A stretch of DNA of 64,000 nucleotides, taken from Onchocerca volvulus. Taxonomy: Eukaryota; Nematoda; Chromadorea; Rhabditida; Onchocercidae. Position numbers and translations under genes: made by a program. Under the pieces are notes generated by a model. It searched no databases. It had not been told where the DNA came from and saw only the letters and a program-made list of their open reading frames with translations. Shown piece by piece: positions 39,200 to 52,000 of the stretch (its first letter is position 1; the number at the start of each line of letters is the position of its first letter). The stretch spans positions 15,330,554-15,394,553 of the forward strand of contig HG738138.1 of the NCBI GenBank assembly GCA_000499405.2. The letters run 5' to 3'.

Positions 39200-39410
39200 A
39201 AATTACGATCCTTATTATTACAATAAAAATTACGGATCTTTATTATCACAATAAAAATTACGGATTCTTATTACTAAAATAACAATTATGGATTCTCACT
39301 ATTACAATAAAAATTATGGGTTCTTATTACTACAATACAAATTATGGATTACTATTACTACAATAAAAATTATGGATCCTTATAACTACACTAAAAAATT
39401 AAATTAGGAT
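39200..39410. repeat. 31-bp tandem repeat, about seven units
   Basis: Head-to-tail units of the form TTATTACTACAATAAAAATT followed by ATGGATTC, with periods of 30-32 bp. Conservation is good (few substitutions per unit), so this is a younger array than the others in this spacer. Confidence 0.85.
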
Positions 39411-39737
39411 ATTTATTACTAAAATAGAATTTGTCTTTTTTTTTCTGATCATTTAAGCTTAAATTATAAAGTATAACTATAACAACATATAATAATGAAT
39501 TTTCTATTATACAATTTTTCATCAGGTTGTAGGAAAAGATAGAGGAAGAAAGAGAAGAAGAGAAAAAAAAAGTAAGAAAATTATCAGAAGATATCAAATG
39601 AAAGATAATATTTGATGAATTAGACTTCATGCATCTTATTCTTTTGATATTAGCATCAAAGCATTTGTTCATCAAATATTATTTCAATATTTATGTATCA
39701 TCTAATCAAACAATTTATGCACCATATTTATGCAAAA

Positions 39738-40072
39738 ACACGATTCACGTACCACAAGTACGCATGATAAGTAATAATCAGCTAATTACTATCAATTCTT
39801 ATATTTTTCCAATGTATTATAAAAAACAAATTATTTACATAACTCAATTACGTACCTATAAATAAATAATTCACGTATTACAATTACGTATTATAAGTAA
39901 GAGATATCTGAATTTCTTAATTACTCTCAGTTTTTGCACTTTTTTTCCCAATATATTATAATTATTTATTATTGAAGCAAACGATTCACGTGCTATACAG
40001 TTACGTAACCATAAAAAAACGATCCGCTTATCACAGTTACGTATCATAAGTGATAACTGTACGTGATTTCCT
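39738..40072. repeat. Repeat array with ATTCACGT / CAATTACGTAT cores, overlapping the end of a gene
   Basis: Units begin near 39740, 39865, 39978 and 40018. Each has AACGATTCACGT or similar followed by A(C/G)TTACGTA(T/C)(C/T)ATAAGTAA; the first two also share an AATTACT(A/C)TCA.TT and a CCAATGTATTATAA-like block. The last unit overlaps the terminal codons and stop of the large minus-strand gene (40037). Confidence 0.7.
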
Positions 40073-43000
40073 TAACGTACTATTCCTATTAACTGGAACA
40101 GCGACACGTGGGATGCGTGATCGTTTCATTGGCGTAGGAATGGAACGCATAAGTGTTTTTTCGTCAAATGATGCCAGAGATGATTCACTACCAAATGAAT
40201 GCAATTCTAACGTTGGTAAAGTTGCTTTTACCTAAAATTTAAAACTTTGTCCAAAAAAGAAAAACTCTTGAAAATGGCTAAAAAGTAATTTTAAAACATT
40301 TTACGAATTTCCAAAAGTATTTTGAAAAAATTTGCTTACTTGTTGGGTAAAATTATGATTTAAAAATTTGGAGAACTTTTCCGAACTATTTTATTTGTAA
40401 ATTTTCAATCCTTTTTTTTATAATCTAGCCAATTTTTACAAGATTAAATTATTTTTTTCGTCTGGATATTATTTGGGAATATGTTGGTAGTAATTTTAAA
40501 ATTCTATTTTTTGACTTAATTTTATGTTCTTGTTTTTTACGAAAATTTTGTTTATTACTGTTGCTTATATTTTAATTCATTTTCTGGATTTACATTTCGA
40601 AAGTTTTTTTTTTAAAACCTATTTTAATCTTACTTCAACTTTTAATTTTTGTAATTACTGATTAATTAACTTGATCAGCAAGCAAGTTAAACGGAACGGC
40701 TCGACAACCGATACCGTAAATATATCAAACAAAATGATTTTTTCTTAAAACTCGAAAGGTTTATCGGAATAAATAACCAAATATGATAAAATATTTTTTC
40801 TAATATTTGTTCGAGTAATTCTTCAAATAAATTCAAAAGTTGTAATGTCTTTTTTTTCTCGAAAAAATTTTAAAAAACCAAAAAAAATTTTGACTAATAT
40901 AAATTAGCTAAAAAAATAAAAAAAAAAAATGATACTTGTAGCTTCTTGAACGCTAAGTCGGTGCCAGAAGGAATTTTTTGGCGAGTCAAGAATTCTGGTT
41001 TCGTAATAACGATATCCAATCGATTGTAATCAATATAACCAATTGGTACTCGTTGTTCACCGTTCAAAACATACGTTGTATTATAATTATCTCCAGCTTT
41101 TTGATTTCTACGCATTTCATCATTTAACGTTTCGTTGTCACTTAATATGAGATGATATCTGAAATTATTAAATGATTATTCTTATTCAATTCCAATTTAA
41201 CTTTAATGGTATTATTGTAAATTAAAACCATAGCAATGATTTATTACGATAGATCTTCAATGCTCGATATTCTGCTATTTCAGTAAAATAATGCTGATAA
41301 TTATTGACAGTAAAAATAAAAAATGGCAAAAAGATTTATTAAACCGAAACTGTCAGGCAAATAAACTTTATCTATCTCATTCTAATAACATAATGAGACT
41401 TGGAAAAAAATTTTTGCTTCATTTTTTCTCTTGATGACATTATTACAGATAGTAAAAATAATAATAATAATGGAAATGTTACTTTAAAATTTTCAGTCAA
41501 ATCATTCATTAGATAATTTTAGATTCAATACTACCAAATTATGCGACAATTAATAATAACAACTCATTCAAAATTATGCGACAGGTATAAACTGTGATTC
41601 AAATCCTAAATTAAAAAATCATTAGGTAATTTCAGGTAAATATTGCAAAATTATACAACAAATACCAACAGTAACTCACATTCTGAATTGAAAGTTTATC
41701 TGATAATTTTATATTTAATTTACCAAATTGTGCAAAGGCACTAATCATAATTCAAATTATGGATTAGAAATTCATTAGGTAATTTTAAGTTTAATTTTAC
41801 CAAATTATGCGACAGGTATTAACTGTACCTGAAATTCTGAATTAAAAGTTTACTGAATAATTTCAGGTTTAATATTTTCAAGTCATGCGCCAGCTACTAA
41901 CCGTAATTCAAGTTCTGAATTAAAAGTTAATTTAATAATTTCAGATTTAATGCTACAAAATGATAATATTACCGTGACTCGTCAGCTGTTACTGTATCTT
42001 TATCCATGCAATCATCTTCATCACTGATTGTCACTTTTGATATAGATGTAAGCGATTCTTTATCCAAATTTGTGCAATACCTATAAAATAACTTTAAAAA
42101 AGAGCGAATGATTTTGCCAGATTTTTCTTTTTTTTTTTTTTGAAAATAAAAAAAGAATGATAACAAATTAGATAAAATTTTAAATCAAAAATTCTCTAGA
42201 AGTTAAAGAAAATAAAAATATTTGTGATATTTGATTACAGCGTATCATGTAGATCATTGATATTTCGACGTTTTTCATCAATTTCCTCGCTAGAACTACG
42301 ACTCACATAGCCAATATCATCTTCAGCAGAATGATGTTCAATATGTTGGAATCCAAACTTACGTGATCGCATTCGAAATCGATTAACTATTTCGTGTAAT
42401 GCTTGTGATTCGAATCTATAATTAATTCAATAATATGTCATTTTTGTTTTTCAAATAAAAAATTTTTTAACATTCATTTGAGTCTTATACAAGATATATA
42501 TATATTTTATAATAAATATTAATATCAAAATTAAATATTTAAAATAATGAAAATTTAGTTCGTTTCAAATACATAGGATTACGTAAAAAATATTATTAAG
42601 TACGATAAATAATATGTAAAAATATAAATGTCAACAAATATCATTTAATTAAATATACAAATAATCATATAAAATCACAGTTTGTTTTGTTTCGATTAAA
42701 ATACGAAAAATAACATAGAAATTACAATAGTTTGCACATAAAAATATGCAATATCAAAGAAAAAAAATATTTTTAATTAAAATATGCAATATTAAGAAAG
42801 ATATTTTTAATTAAGTATGTAAATAATCATATAAAATAATGAAATCTGGCCCAGTTTAATTTAATTTTGAGTACTTAATTAATTAATTATGATGTTAGAT
42901 TTATAAAAATTATGCAGAAATTTTGAAATATGTAAAAATGGAAAATTATTAGTACGTAAGATAACATATAAAAATATAAATATCAACATATATCTTTTAA

Positions 43001-46000
43001 TTAAATGCAACAAAACAGTCATATGAAATAATAAAATCTAATTCGATTTAATTTAATTTTGTTTTAACTGAAACACATAGAAATAATTATTGTAAAATTA
43101 CGCAAAAATAGTGTAGAAATTATTATTACATATGAAAACATATAAAAATATTAGGTCTAAAGCGATTCTGACGTGCAAATCGCTCATCCCACTTCGATTT
43201 AGGGGTGAAAGACTAATCGGACTATCTAGTAGCTGATTCCTTCTGAAGATTCCCTCAGGATAGATGGAGTACGTTATGAAGCTGTTAAATTCGGCAAAGC
43301 GGAACGTCTTCAACCCATCCTCAGACTGTCAATGAGTATGACGTCTCACTTGCTTGAATGAAGCATAGACATTGAATGTGTGCTCCAAATGGGCCATTTT
43401 TGGTAAGCAGAACTGGCGCTGTGAGATGAATCAAAAGTTGAGTATAAGTCATCAAAATATTAATAAAATAAAGACTTTAATAAATATTCAAAAGAAAAAG
43501 GAAAAGACAACCTTTCTCGCTGTTCGACAAATATTTCCGAATATTTAATTTCATCATCTTCATCATTAATATCAATAATATTGCATAACAGACGGAATAA
43601 TTTAGAAAAATTACGCATTAAAATATGTTCAATATGTATTTCATTTAATAATTCCAATAATATTAAATATAATCGACTTGTTGTTGGCAAAGAAATACCA
43701 ATTGGTATCATTTGCTTCGTTTTTTTCAACGCTTCTTCAAGTTCATCATAAGTTATTATATGAGAATTTTTGAAGCATTCACCAATTATTTTCGTAGTTT
43801 TTTGCCATAAATCATAATCTTTTATTGCATAATGATTAATAATACCAGAATGAAATGAAATTTCAATAAAACTTTGACTTAAAATATTGGCATTATTACC
43901 GGAATATTTTTGAGTATCAGCGAATTTAGCATTATTATAGTTAGATGCATAATCTGGTGCTGAATTATTATTCGATGTCCAGATAAATTGATGTTTTGAA
44001 CCAGATAATTCCATGAAGTTTCCGGATTCCAGTTCAAATCGTTCAAAAGCATAGATCAAAGAGCAAATATCAAATTTAGGCGACATTGGACAATTTAGAG
44101 CAAGAATTACTGGAGCAACAAGTTTGCACTGCATGCAACCGGTTAAGTCGGTTCTTATAAATAAGGCTGTCTGAATAGTTACTCCGAAAATTGCAATATT
44201 AAAATTACCATCTAGAATAGCGGAATAAGCGATGAAATTGAAAATTTCACAGTCCATTTTACGTGGTGTAATAATAACTAAATTTGCATCTATATCAAGA
44301 AATTTCAAATTAGTTGAAATTCCAGAGAAAGTAATTTCTGATCCGCTTAATTCCAATCGTGCTGGACCATGTATTTCCCCATCAAAGAGAATTTTTTTAC
44401 CGAATATTGAGTATGCAACATTGGTATTTTCTTGACTCTGAAGTAGAATCCCTTCAATGTTTACTTCTTCACCGGTAGTAATTATAGATTCGGAATCAAT
44501 AATTTTACCATCTAATGAAATGAATTCAGCTTCAAAAACAATATTTTTCACACTTTTAATCATTCCTGTTTCGCGATGTTCAATTTTTTTACGCGTATAA
44601 CTTTCGAGAAAATCCAAATTCGCTACTGTTCCGGTTAAAAATAAATTATCACATTCCAGTGATAACTCACTATTTGCACATGTTCCAAGAATCTCACCAC
44701 TAATATAACATGCTCCATGATCAGTTTTCAAAATAATTTTATGTTCAACAAATATTCGTCCTTGTAAATAACAATTATCTGCATAAATCGATAATGTTTT
44801 TAGGCGAGAATCAAATGGTGATAAGCTTAGAGTACCATCTGAAACTATCGTTATCAATGAACCCATTAATTCAGTCATACGTATATCACGTGTTGTTAAG
44901 ATAATCGAGTCACCTCCTATGTTACATGATTTACGACATGATAATATTCCAGCGCCAACCATTTTAACTTGTCGAATTCTTGTATCAATAATCATCGATT
45001 CACAGGTTAATTCACCGTCAATAATTACAGTGAGATATTTGCAACTTCCGGTTATTCTTAATTGATTAGTTATTATTGAAGCACCCTTTTTTACAACAAA
45101 TTCCGTAATATATGCTGCACCAAGAGTTAACTCAAGCAGATCTACAATTATTCGAGATTCGAATAAAATCGCATCACGTGCTATTAATGCGATATTACTA
45201 CGATCATCGATGATATCATTATCAATCAGTAATCGAGATCGAGCATTTATTCGAACTTGTTTATCGAATTTATGATTTAATGCTATGCAAGCTTTTGATG
45301 TTGATATGTCGTAATTTCCACATGCCTCAAGACGACCTCCCATCACATGATTCCACTCGTTACTTGCTGATAATAATTTCGTACCTTCTAATTGTGTTTG
45401 TCCAGATTCGCTACGGAAATTTGCCAATCGTATATTCATCTCATCATTAGCAAAGATACGATTCATATTTTGTAATTCACCATTTCCAGAAATTTCAATA
45501 CGATCAGCTGAGAAAACAGCATCATTTCGAAAGAAATTCTCGACTAAAACAACTACTTCATGCATATGATTCTGTAACTTATCATCACTAGTTAGACGAC
45601 CACGATTGATTAATCCATCCGTGATAATATAAACTTTTCCACCATTAAAACGAATTTGTCCTTCATGAAGCCATGTTGTAGCACATAAGATACTTTCCGG
45701 AAATAAGCCTTTTGGAACAGAATCAATCAATGAAGTACGTTGGGTATGTAGTGAATTGCATGATATTAGAGTACGATACGCAGCATCTTTTGCTATCGAA
45801 TCCATTCCGGAAAGTAACGAATAGGAAGATGCTGAGAAACGAATAGCTAGAAATGGTGCTATAATAGCTTCCGCTTTTAATTGTCCTTCCAGAATAAATG
45901 CCGGATATGAATGAGCAGCAATCGATGATACGGTTGATGATTTTAAAAATGGTGAAATTTCAAAATCTTCCGAACTTCGTCCTTTCAAAATTAACGGTCC

Positions 46001-49000
46001 ATCAAGTACTTCAAGTTGACCACCAATTGTAAGCCTTGATTCGTTTACGTGTGGTATGCTTATTTCAATTTGATTCCCACGAATATAACCATCAAAACGA
46101 ACTTGTTTCATCAAATTTACAATTAAATAATTGGCCACAATTCGTCCTTGACAACGTTCTTCTGATACATCATAAACAACCATCGTAAAGGTGTCTTTTA
46201 CAAAAATAAGAGCATCTTCAGACTGTTCAATGCATGCAACATGCAAACGTAAATTTCCATCCAGATACCAAGAAGAATCATTTCGAAACGTTCCTACTGC
46301 GACAGTTGCGCCTATTGTTATATTTACTCGTGCACCAGGTGCAGTTATCATATCATTACGTATATAAACCAGCAAATTTTCCAGTGATAAATGTCCAGCA
46401 ATCGTACATTGACCTTCAGCTATTAGTTTTAACAAATTAGCACTAAATTTTGATGAAACATAGAAATTTGCTGATCTTTTAAGCATAATTTTAATTGCTT
46501 CCTTAATTTTCCATAAGCCACAATTATTAAATGATTGCGCTTCAATTGTTGTTGTTTCCTCAACAAATACTTTTCCGGTATGCAAAGTAAATAAATCACC
46601 TTGGATAATTAACGATATAAAACGAGTTTGCCAAGTTCCTGAAAAAAAATAACAATAATAACTTTGAGAGATGTTTTTTGCAAAGATAATCATGAATAAA
46701 AAAAAAACTAATTAATTAATGTTTTTTTCTAAATTATTTTGCTAATCGAAATTTGAGCAAAAGGAGTGGATTTTTAGAAATTTATTTCAAATTATTTGGA
46801 ATTATGAATCTAGAATTATAAATTTATATTTAATGTATATATCATGATTAATGAATGAATAATTAATTAATTCATTCCAGAAGGAAATATCATAAAAATT
46901 TTTCTCTTTTAACATTTAATCTGATTAATTTTAAGTAATCTAAAACGATATCTTCTCCTCCATGATTTCATCTCTAAAATTTGCCTATCAATTATTCAAT
47001 AATTAATCATTATATAATTAATTCGCTGTTTTATTTGTTTTGACAAAGATTAAGAATGGGAAATGATTATCAACTTTGTTAATATTGAATATAATAAAAG
47101 AAAGAAAGATAATGGAATGGACTGATAGAAAATAGAAAATATAAAATTGGAATATATTTACCGGAATTATAACAACAATCACTAATTGTTCCGTCAAAAT
47201 AATCAACTTCCAGATATGATTCTTCCAAAAATGTTGCTGATTTAACATCTAAACTAAATTGTTCACCGACGGACCAAATTCCGCCAACACAAAATGTGGA
47301 AGAAACTATCTGAAACCAAAATATTTATAGATGAAAAATTATCAGATTAGCAAATTTGAAATTTCAGTTGGAATTTTAAATTTATATGTATCTTATATAG
47401 TTCAATATTTATAAATCTTTGTGTATAATTTTGATTTAAATTTATATATTTTATGTGTGTCTTGGTTAAATATCATATATCTAAATGAAGAGTGATATCT
47501 TAGAATTTTAATTAAAAAACAAGCTTCTAAATTTCAATGTGCAATTTCGAGAAATTCCAAATTTATATATTTTGTATCGTAATTTAAACCCATCTTATAG
47601 GCTTAATTAAAATGAACTCATGATTGTAATGCGTCATTTTGATACGATGAGAAGACAAAAATTTTATTTCATTAATTTTTACTTCAAATCTTCTGAGGAA
47701 ACAAAAAATAAATTTATATAATTCGCTATGACTGGAAATGGAAAAAGAATTTTGAAAAATTAAAAAAATCAGTACATATCTTTTGAATACTTCGCGAAAT
47801 ATGCATATGTTCTTTAACATTCTTGAATTATTGCGTTTCAAAGAATTCTTACCGATTTCTTAGCTTAAAATGAATCTCAAAAAATTGATTGATTATTTTA
47901 TTTTAGATCATATATTAAATAAATATGCAAGAAATAGTTTAAATAATATGGTAATATAATAAATTGATAAAACAAACTTCATCCATTAAAATTGTAATTA
48001 GATTCGAATAAAAAATTAACCTTAACCCATTGATCTTGGCTAATGATTGATTCTTCGGTAGTGGCCATATTACCTCCACATGATATATCGAAGTTTACAT
48101 GTTTTACCTGTCCTGAAAAAAAAATACCACAAATCTGCCGTATTTTCAATCCTAAAAACTTCTGTCTTGAAAAAAAAAAATCCAAATTATGAAAAACTAA
48201 TTTGATACATTGTCTGCTTGTTTTTTATCATTTTCAACAATCGTCAAATTAATTAGAAATGGCATGCTGTCATATCTAATTAACAACAAATTTCAAGTAA
48301 TAATCTTTTTGAAACTAATTTACCTTCAATAATTAAATCGTGGCCCACCGTGACCGTAACCGAGCCACCGGTCCAGATTGATTTTGCTTCACACTTTGCA
48401 TTTCCATAAACTGTCAATACCAATGTACCGCTTCGAAACTGTGCACAATCAGCACAATCTCGCCCAATCTTTAATTAAATTTAAAAATTAGAAGTTAATT
48501 TTGGTAAGACAGTTTCATTCTTCAAAAGGTAGATCTCACTTTATCATCATTTTGCATGTATCATTTTGACCATATATTTCAGTATAATTCCAAATTAATC
48601 TTATCAAAACCTCAAATTGTGGTCATTATCCATTAAATGGATTGAAAAAAAAATAAGAAAATAGAGAAAAAAAAGTGAATAAATTAAACTATATAAGTAA
48701 AACTGTCTGAATTAAATTAGTAAGCAAAATTACAGATTTCTGCAATTTTCTTCAAATTTTAATAAAATTCATATTTCATTACTTTTCAAATTTTCAATAG
48801 CGCAAATTCATATTTCTTAGGAGAAAATGACTGATACATAAGATGAATTAAGCAGTTAAAAATTAAGAATTATGCCATCAATAAAATTAAAAAATTAAGA
48901 AGTGATAGTAGTTTCTTTTGATAACAATTAAATATCATAGAACTAAAGAAAAAATTAATTATTTTATTCTATAATGATAACATAAATTGGGTTAATTTTT

Positions 49001-52000
49001 TTAAAACGATACCAAATTTAATTTTGATTTGACTAAGCAATGATATGCATTTGCATCAATCTTTTAATGTAATTGTAAATTTTAATTTTTGATTTTTATT
49101 TGAATTTTTCAATTCGATTTTAATTAGATCAAGTTTCTAGATTAAACCAATTTCTGTTTCATATTAGATATTTGTATAAGTGAGTATAATTAGCATAGGA
49201 ATTTCACAAAATATTTTTCTAACTTTTCAACAATATCTTAAACTTACTATCATCAACAGCTATTGGAATTTTCATGATATTAATCACATCTTTACTGCCA
49301 AATAATTCTTCCGTACTTCCAGAAATTTGCTAACAATAAAATTAATTTGATCATTAAATCTTTACTAACTTGGTAAGCTGTTTAATTAATTATCAAATTA
49401 AATTATTAAATCCTATGATGCATTATACTTACCTTAGCATTGATCTTATTAGAAGTGATAATTCCACGTTTCCAATCATGCGTACTGATAAGAGCTTGAA
49501 TTAATGTTATCTTCTCACGCATTTCATTACGCCTTTCTGATGCTTGTATAGCTTTATATTTTCTAATAGCTATCTTTCTTGGCGTATCATCATCCCTATT
49601 ATTTGCCTACAAAAAGAAAAAAAAACTTAAAAAAAAGTAATTAAAGCAGATAAAAAACCGAAACCTGAAACTTAAAAAGTTTATTAATTTCAATGTCTGG
49701 TGATTTCTAAAAAAAAAGTTTTTTTTTAAGAAAAGAAAAACAATTTGAAGATTTGATCAGAAAAAATAAAAAGTTGAAGTTTGATAATCATGAAAATTTA
49801 TTAATTCCAACCTGCAATATTTTTTTAAAAGAAATTTTCCAAAAAAAGAAAAAAAAAAAGAAATGAAAAACGATTTTGCGAGTTTTTTCTCCTTAAAAAG
49901 AATGCTTATTAGCAGATGATTAATTAAACCTTGATAGAATCATTTAAATCCACGCCATCTTCTAATAATTGAGCAACTGTATTCGGTTTTTGGTACAAAA
50001 TTGCCGAACTAAGCGTACTACTTGTTGGTAGTGAATCGGATGCTTCACTGCTAATACCTTTGATTTGTTTTAAGGCTGTATACCTGAACATATGAATGAA
50101 TTAAAATTTCAATCAAAAATAAGTAAAAAAATAGGATGAAATATTGAAATAAAATAACGAAAATGTCAAACAATCGTGATAAAAAATCATCATTTATTTC
50201 TATTATAATTATAATATTTGTTCAATAAATAATCGAAATTAATTAATAAAGAAATTTAAAGAACAATAATCCGAAAAAAAAATTAGAATGATTATAATTA
50301 GGAGAAGAATATATGAAATTATGCAATCCCTATAATTGTTTAATTATTATTTATTTTTTAATTATTATTTTTCTGGAGTGATAACCTATCAAGTTTATTT
50401 AACATAATTTTAATTCGGAAAAAGAAAAAAGCTTGAGTGATTGTAATTATGAGAAGAGTATGAGATTATGAAACTATTATAATTATTTAATTGTTATTAA
50501 TTATTCGATTATTACTTGCTAAAAAGATAATTTTTCAAAAGAAATCAAAAAATAAAAATAAAATATACCCTCTTGAAGCGCTATCAATTCGACTATCTTG
50601 CAGTGATAAGACACTTCCATCAATATGAAATTCCATCTCATTTTGTGAGCCAATATAGCCAAAATTAGCCAAGCAACCGGTTAAACGAAAATGAAGCACA
50701 TTTACAAGATTTTCCGACATTTTTGATGACTGAAATTCGAACGATGACATTTTTCATTTCGATTTTTTGATCAAACAAATCTTCGTTGGTAATTAATTTA
50801 TTTTATGCAGTGAACTGAAATGTTTCGCTCATTTATTTGCAACTTATTATTTGTAGATTTATTGATTTAAAAAAATTTTTATTTTTTATGCAGGAAAAAT
50901 GAGAATACAAAAATACTGGTTAATTAATTTATCCATATTTAATTGGCGTAAATTTAATTATCTGTTAACATTTTGTATTTGCTAAACTCTTATTTCGCAT
51001 TTTTAATCGTTTAATTATTTATTGCTAAAAACGATTGTTTTTTCTTCATACTGCGTGTGTTTATTTACTTATTTATTATGTATTTTAACTGTTTGCATAA
51101 TAAATTCACTTTTTCATTAATTTTTTTACTTTCTTTAAGTTCATATTTTTATTCTACTAAAACTAATTTAAAATTATTTATTTATTAATCTTATTAACTT
51201 ATTTATTTACTAATTTTAAATATTTTTTTAAAACATTAATCATTGTTTTACTAATTCCTTTATTAATCTCCTCTTTTTTATTGATTTTAATTAATTTCAA
51301 TCTATTAATCAATCTTTCCCAATAGTAAAACGAATGGATAAATTATATTACTAATTTTAAATTAATTTTTTAATATTGATCCTTATTTTAGCAATTTTTT
51401 ATTAAAATATTATCCGTATAAATTTTCGTTTTTTTCTGTTTTTTGTCAAACTTAACTAATTTTGATCTATTAATTAATTTTTCCGTAAAAATTACAGATT
51501 TATCGACTGATGATCGTGTCGTACCAATTGTACCATCAACGCCGATATGTAGCAGAGCCGAATCAATGAATATTGACATTTTAGATGACATTCGATCCGA
51601 GCAAATTCGGCCATCAATTTGAACACGTCGTGATATCATCTGAAAATAGACTATTAATTAATATTTTATTAATATCATTTTCTGCAAGAAATGATTAAAA
51701 TTTTTTCCAAAACTTTATTCTTAAAATTCAAATTTTATTTTTAAAATCGACCATTTTGTAATCGATAGCAAATTAAATATTGAAAAAAAAAATGTATAGT
51801 TATAATAAGCCATTTTAAAAAAGATGAAATAAAAATATAAAATGATTACGAAAAAATGGAATATTTTGTAAAAGATATTTGTAGTTGCAATCGATAGATA
51901 GATGAATGAATTAGACGAATTTCATATAAAATGAACAAATTCGTAAATTGAATGTCCAAACAGAATTCTCAATTTGATGAAAATATGAAATATGTGAGCA

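Larger units (their letters stand above)
30611..40036. other. AT-rich spacer with degenerate arrays, no secure gene
   Basis: Nearly 9.5 kb between the Helitron and the 3' end of the large minus-strand gene. I find no exon series on either strand. Frames such as 32763-32993, 35294-35588, 35999-36193 and 38388-38591 are low-complexity and lack splice-consistent neighbours. The arrays within are listed separately. Confidence 0.55.

Noticed and set aside
43098..43313. Minus-strand open frame of 71 codons
   Set aside because: It is the antisense of the 28S rRNA fragment and the neighbouring repeat; no splice context.
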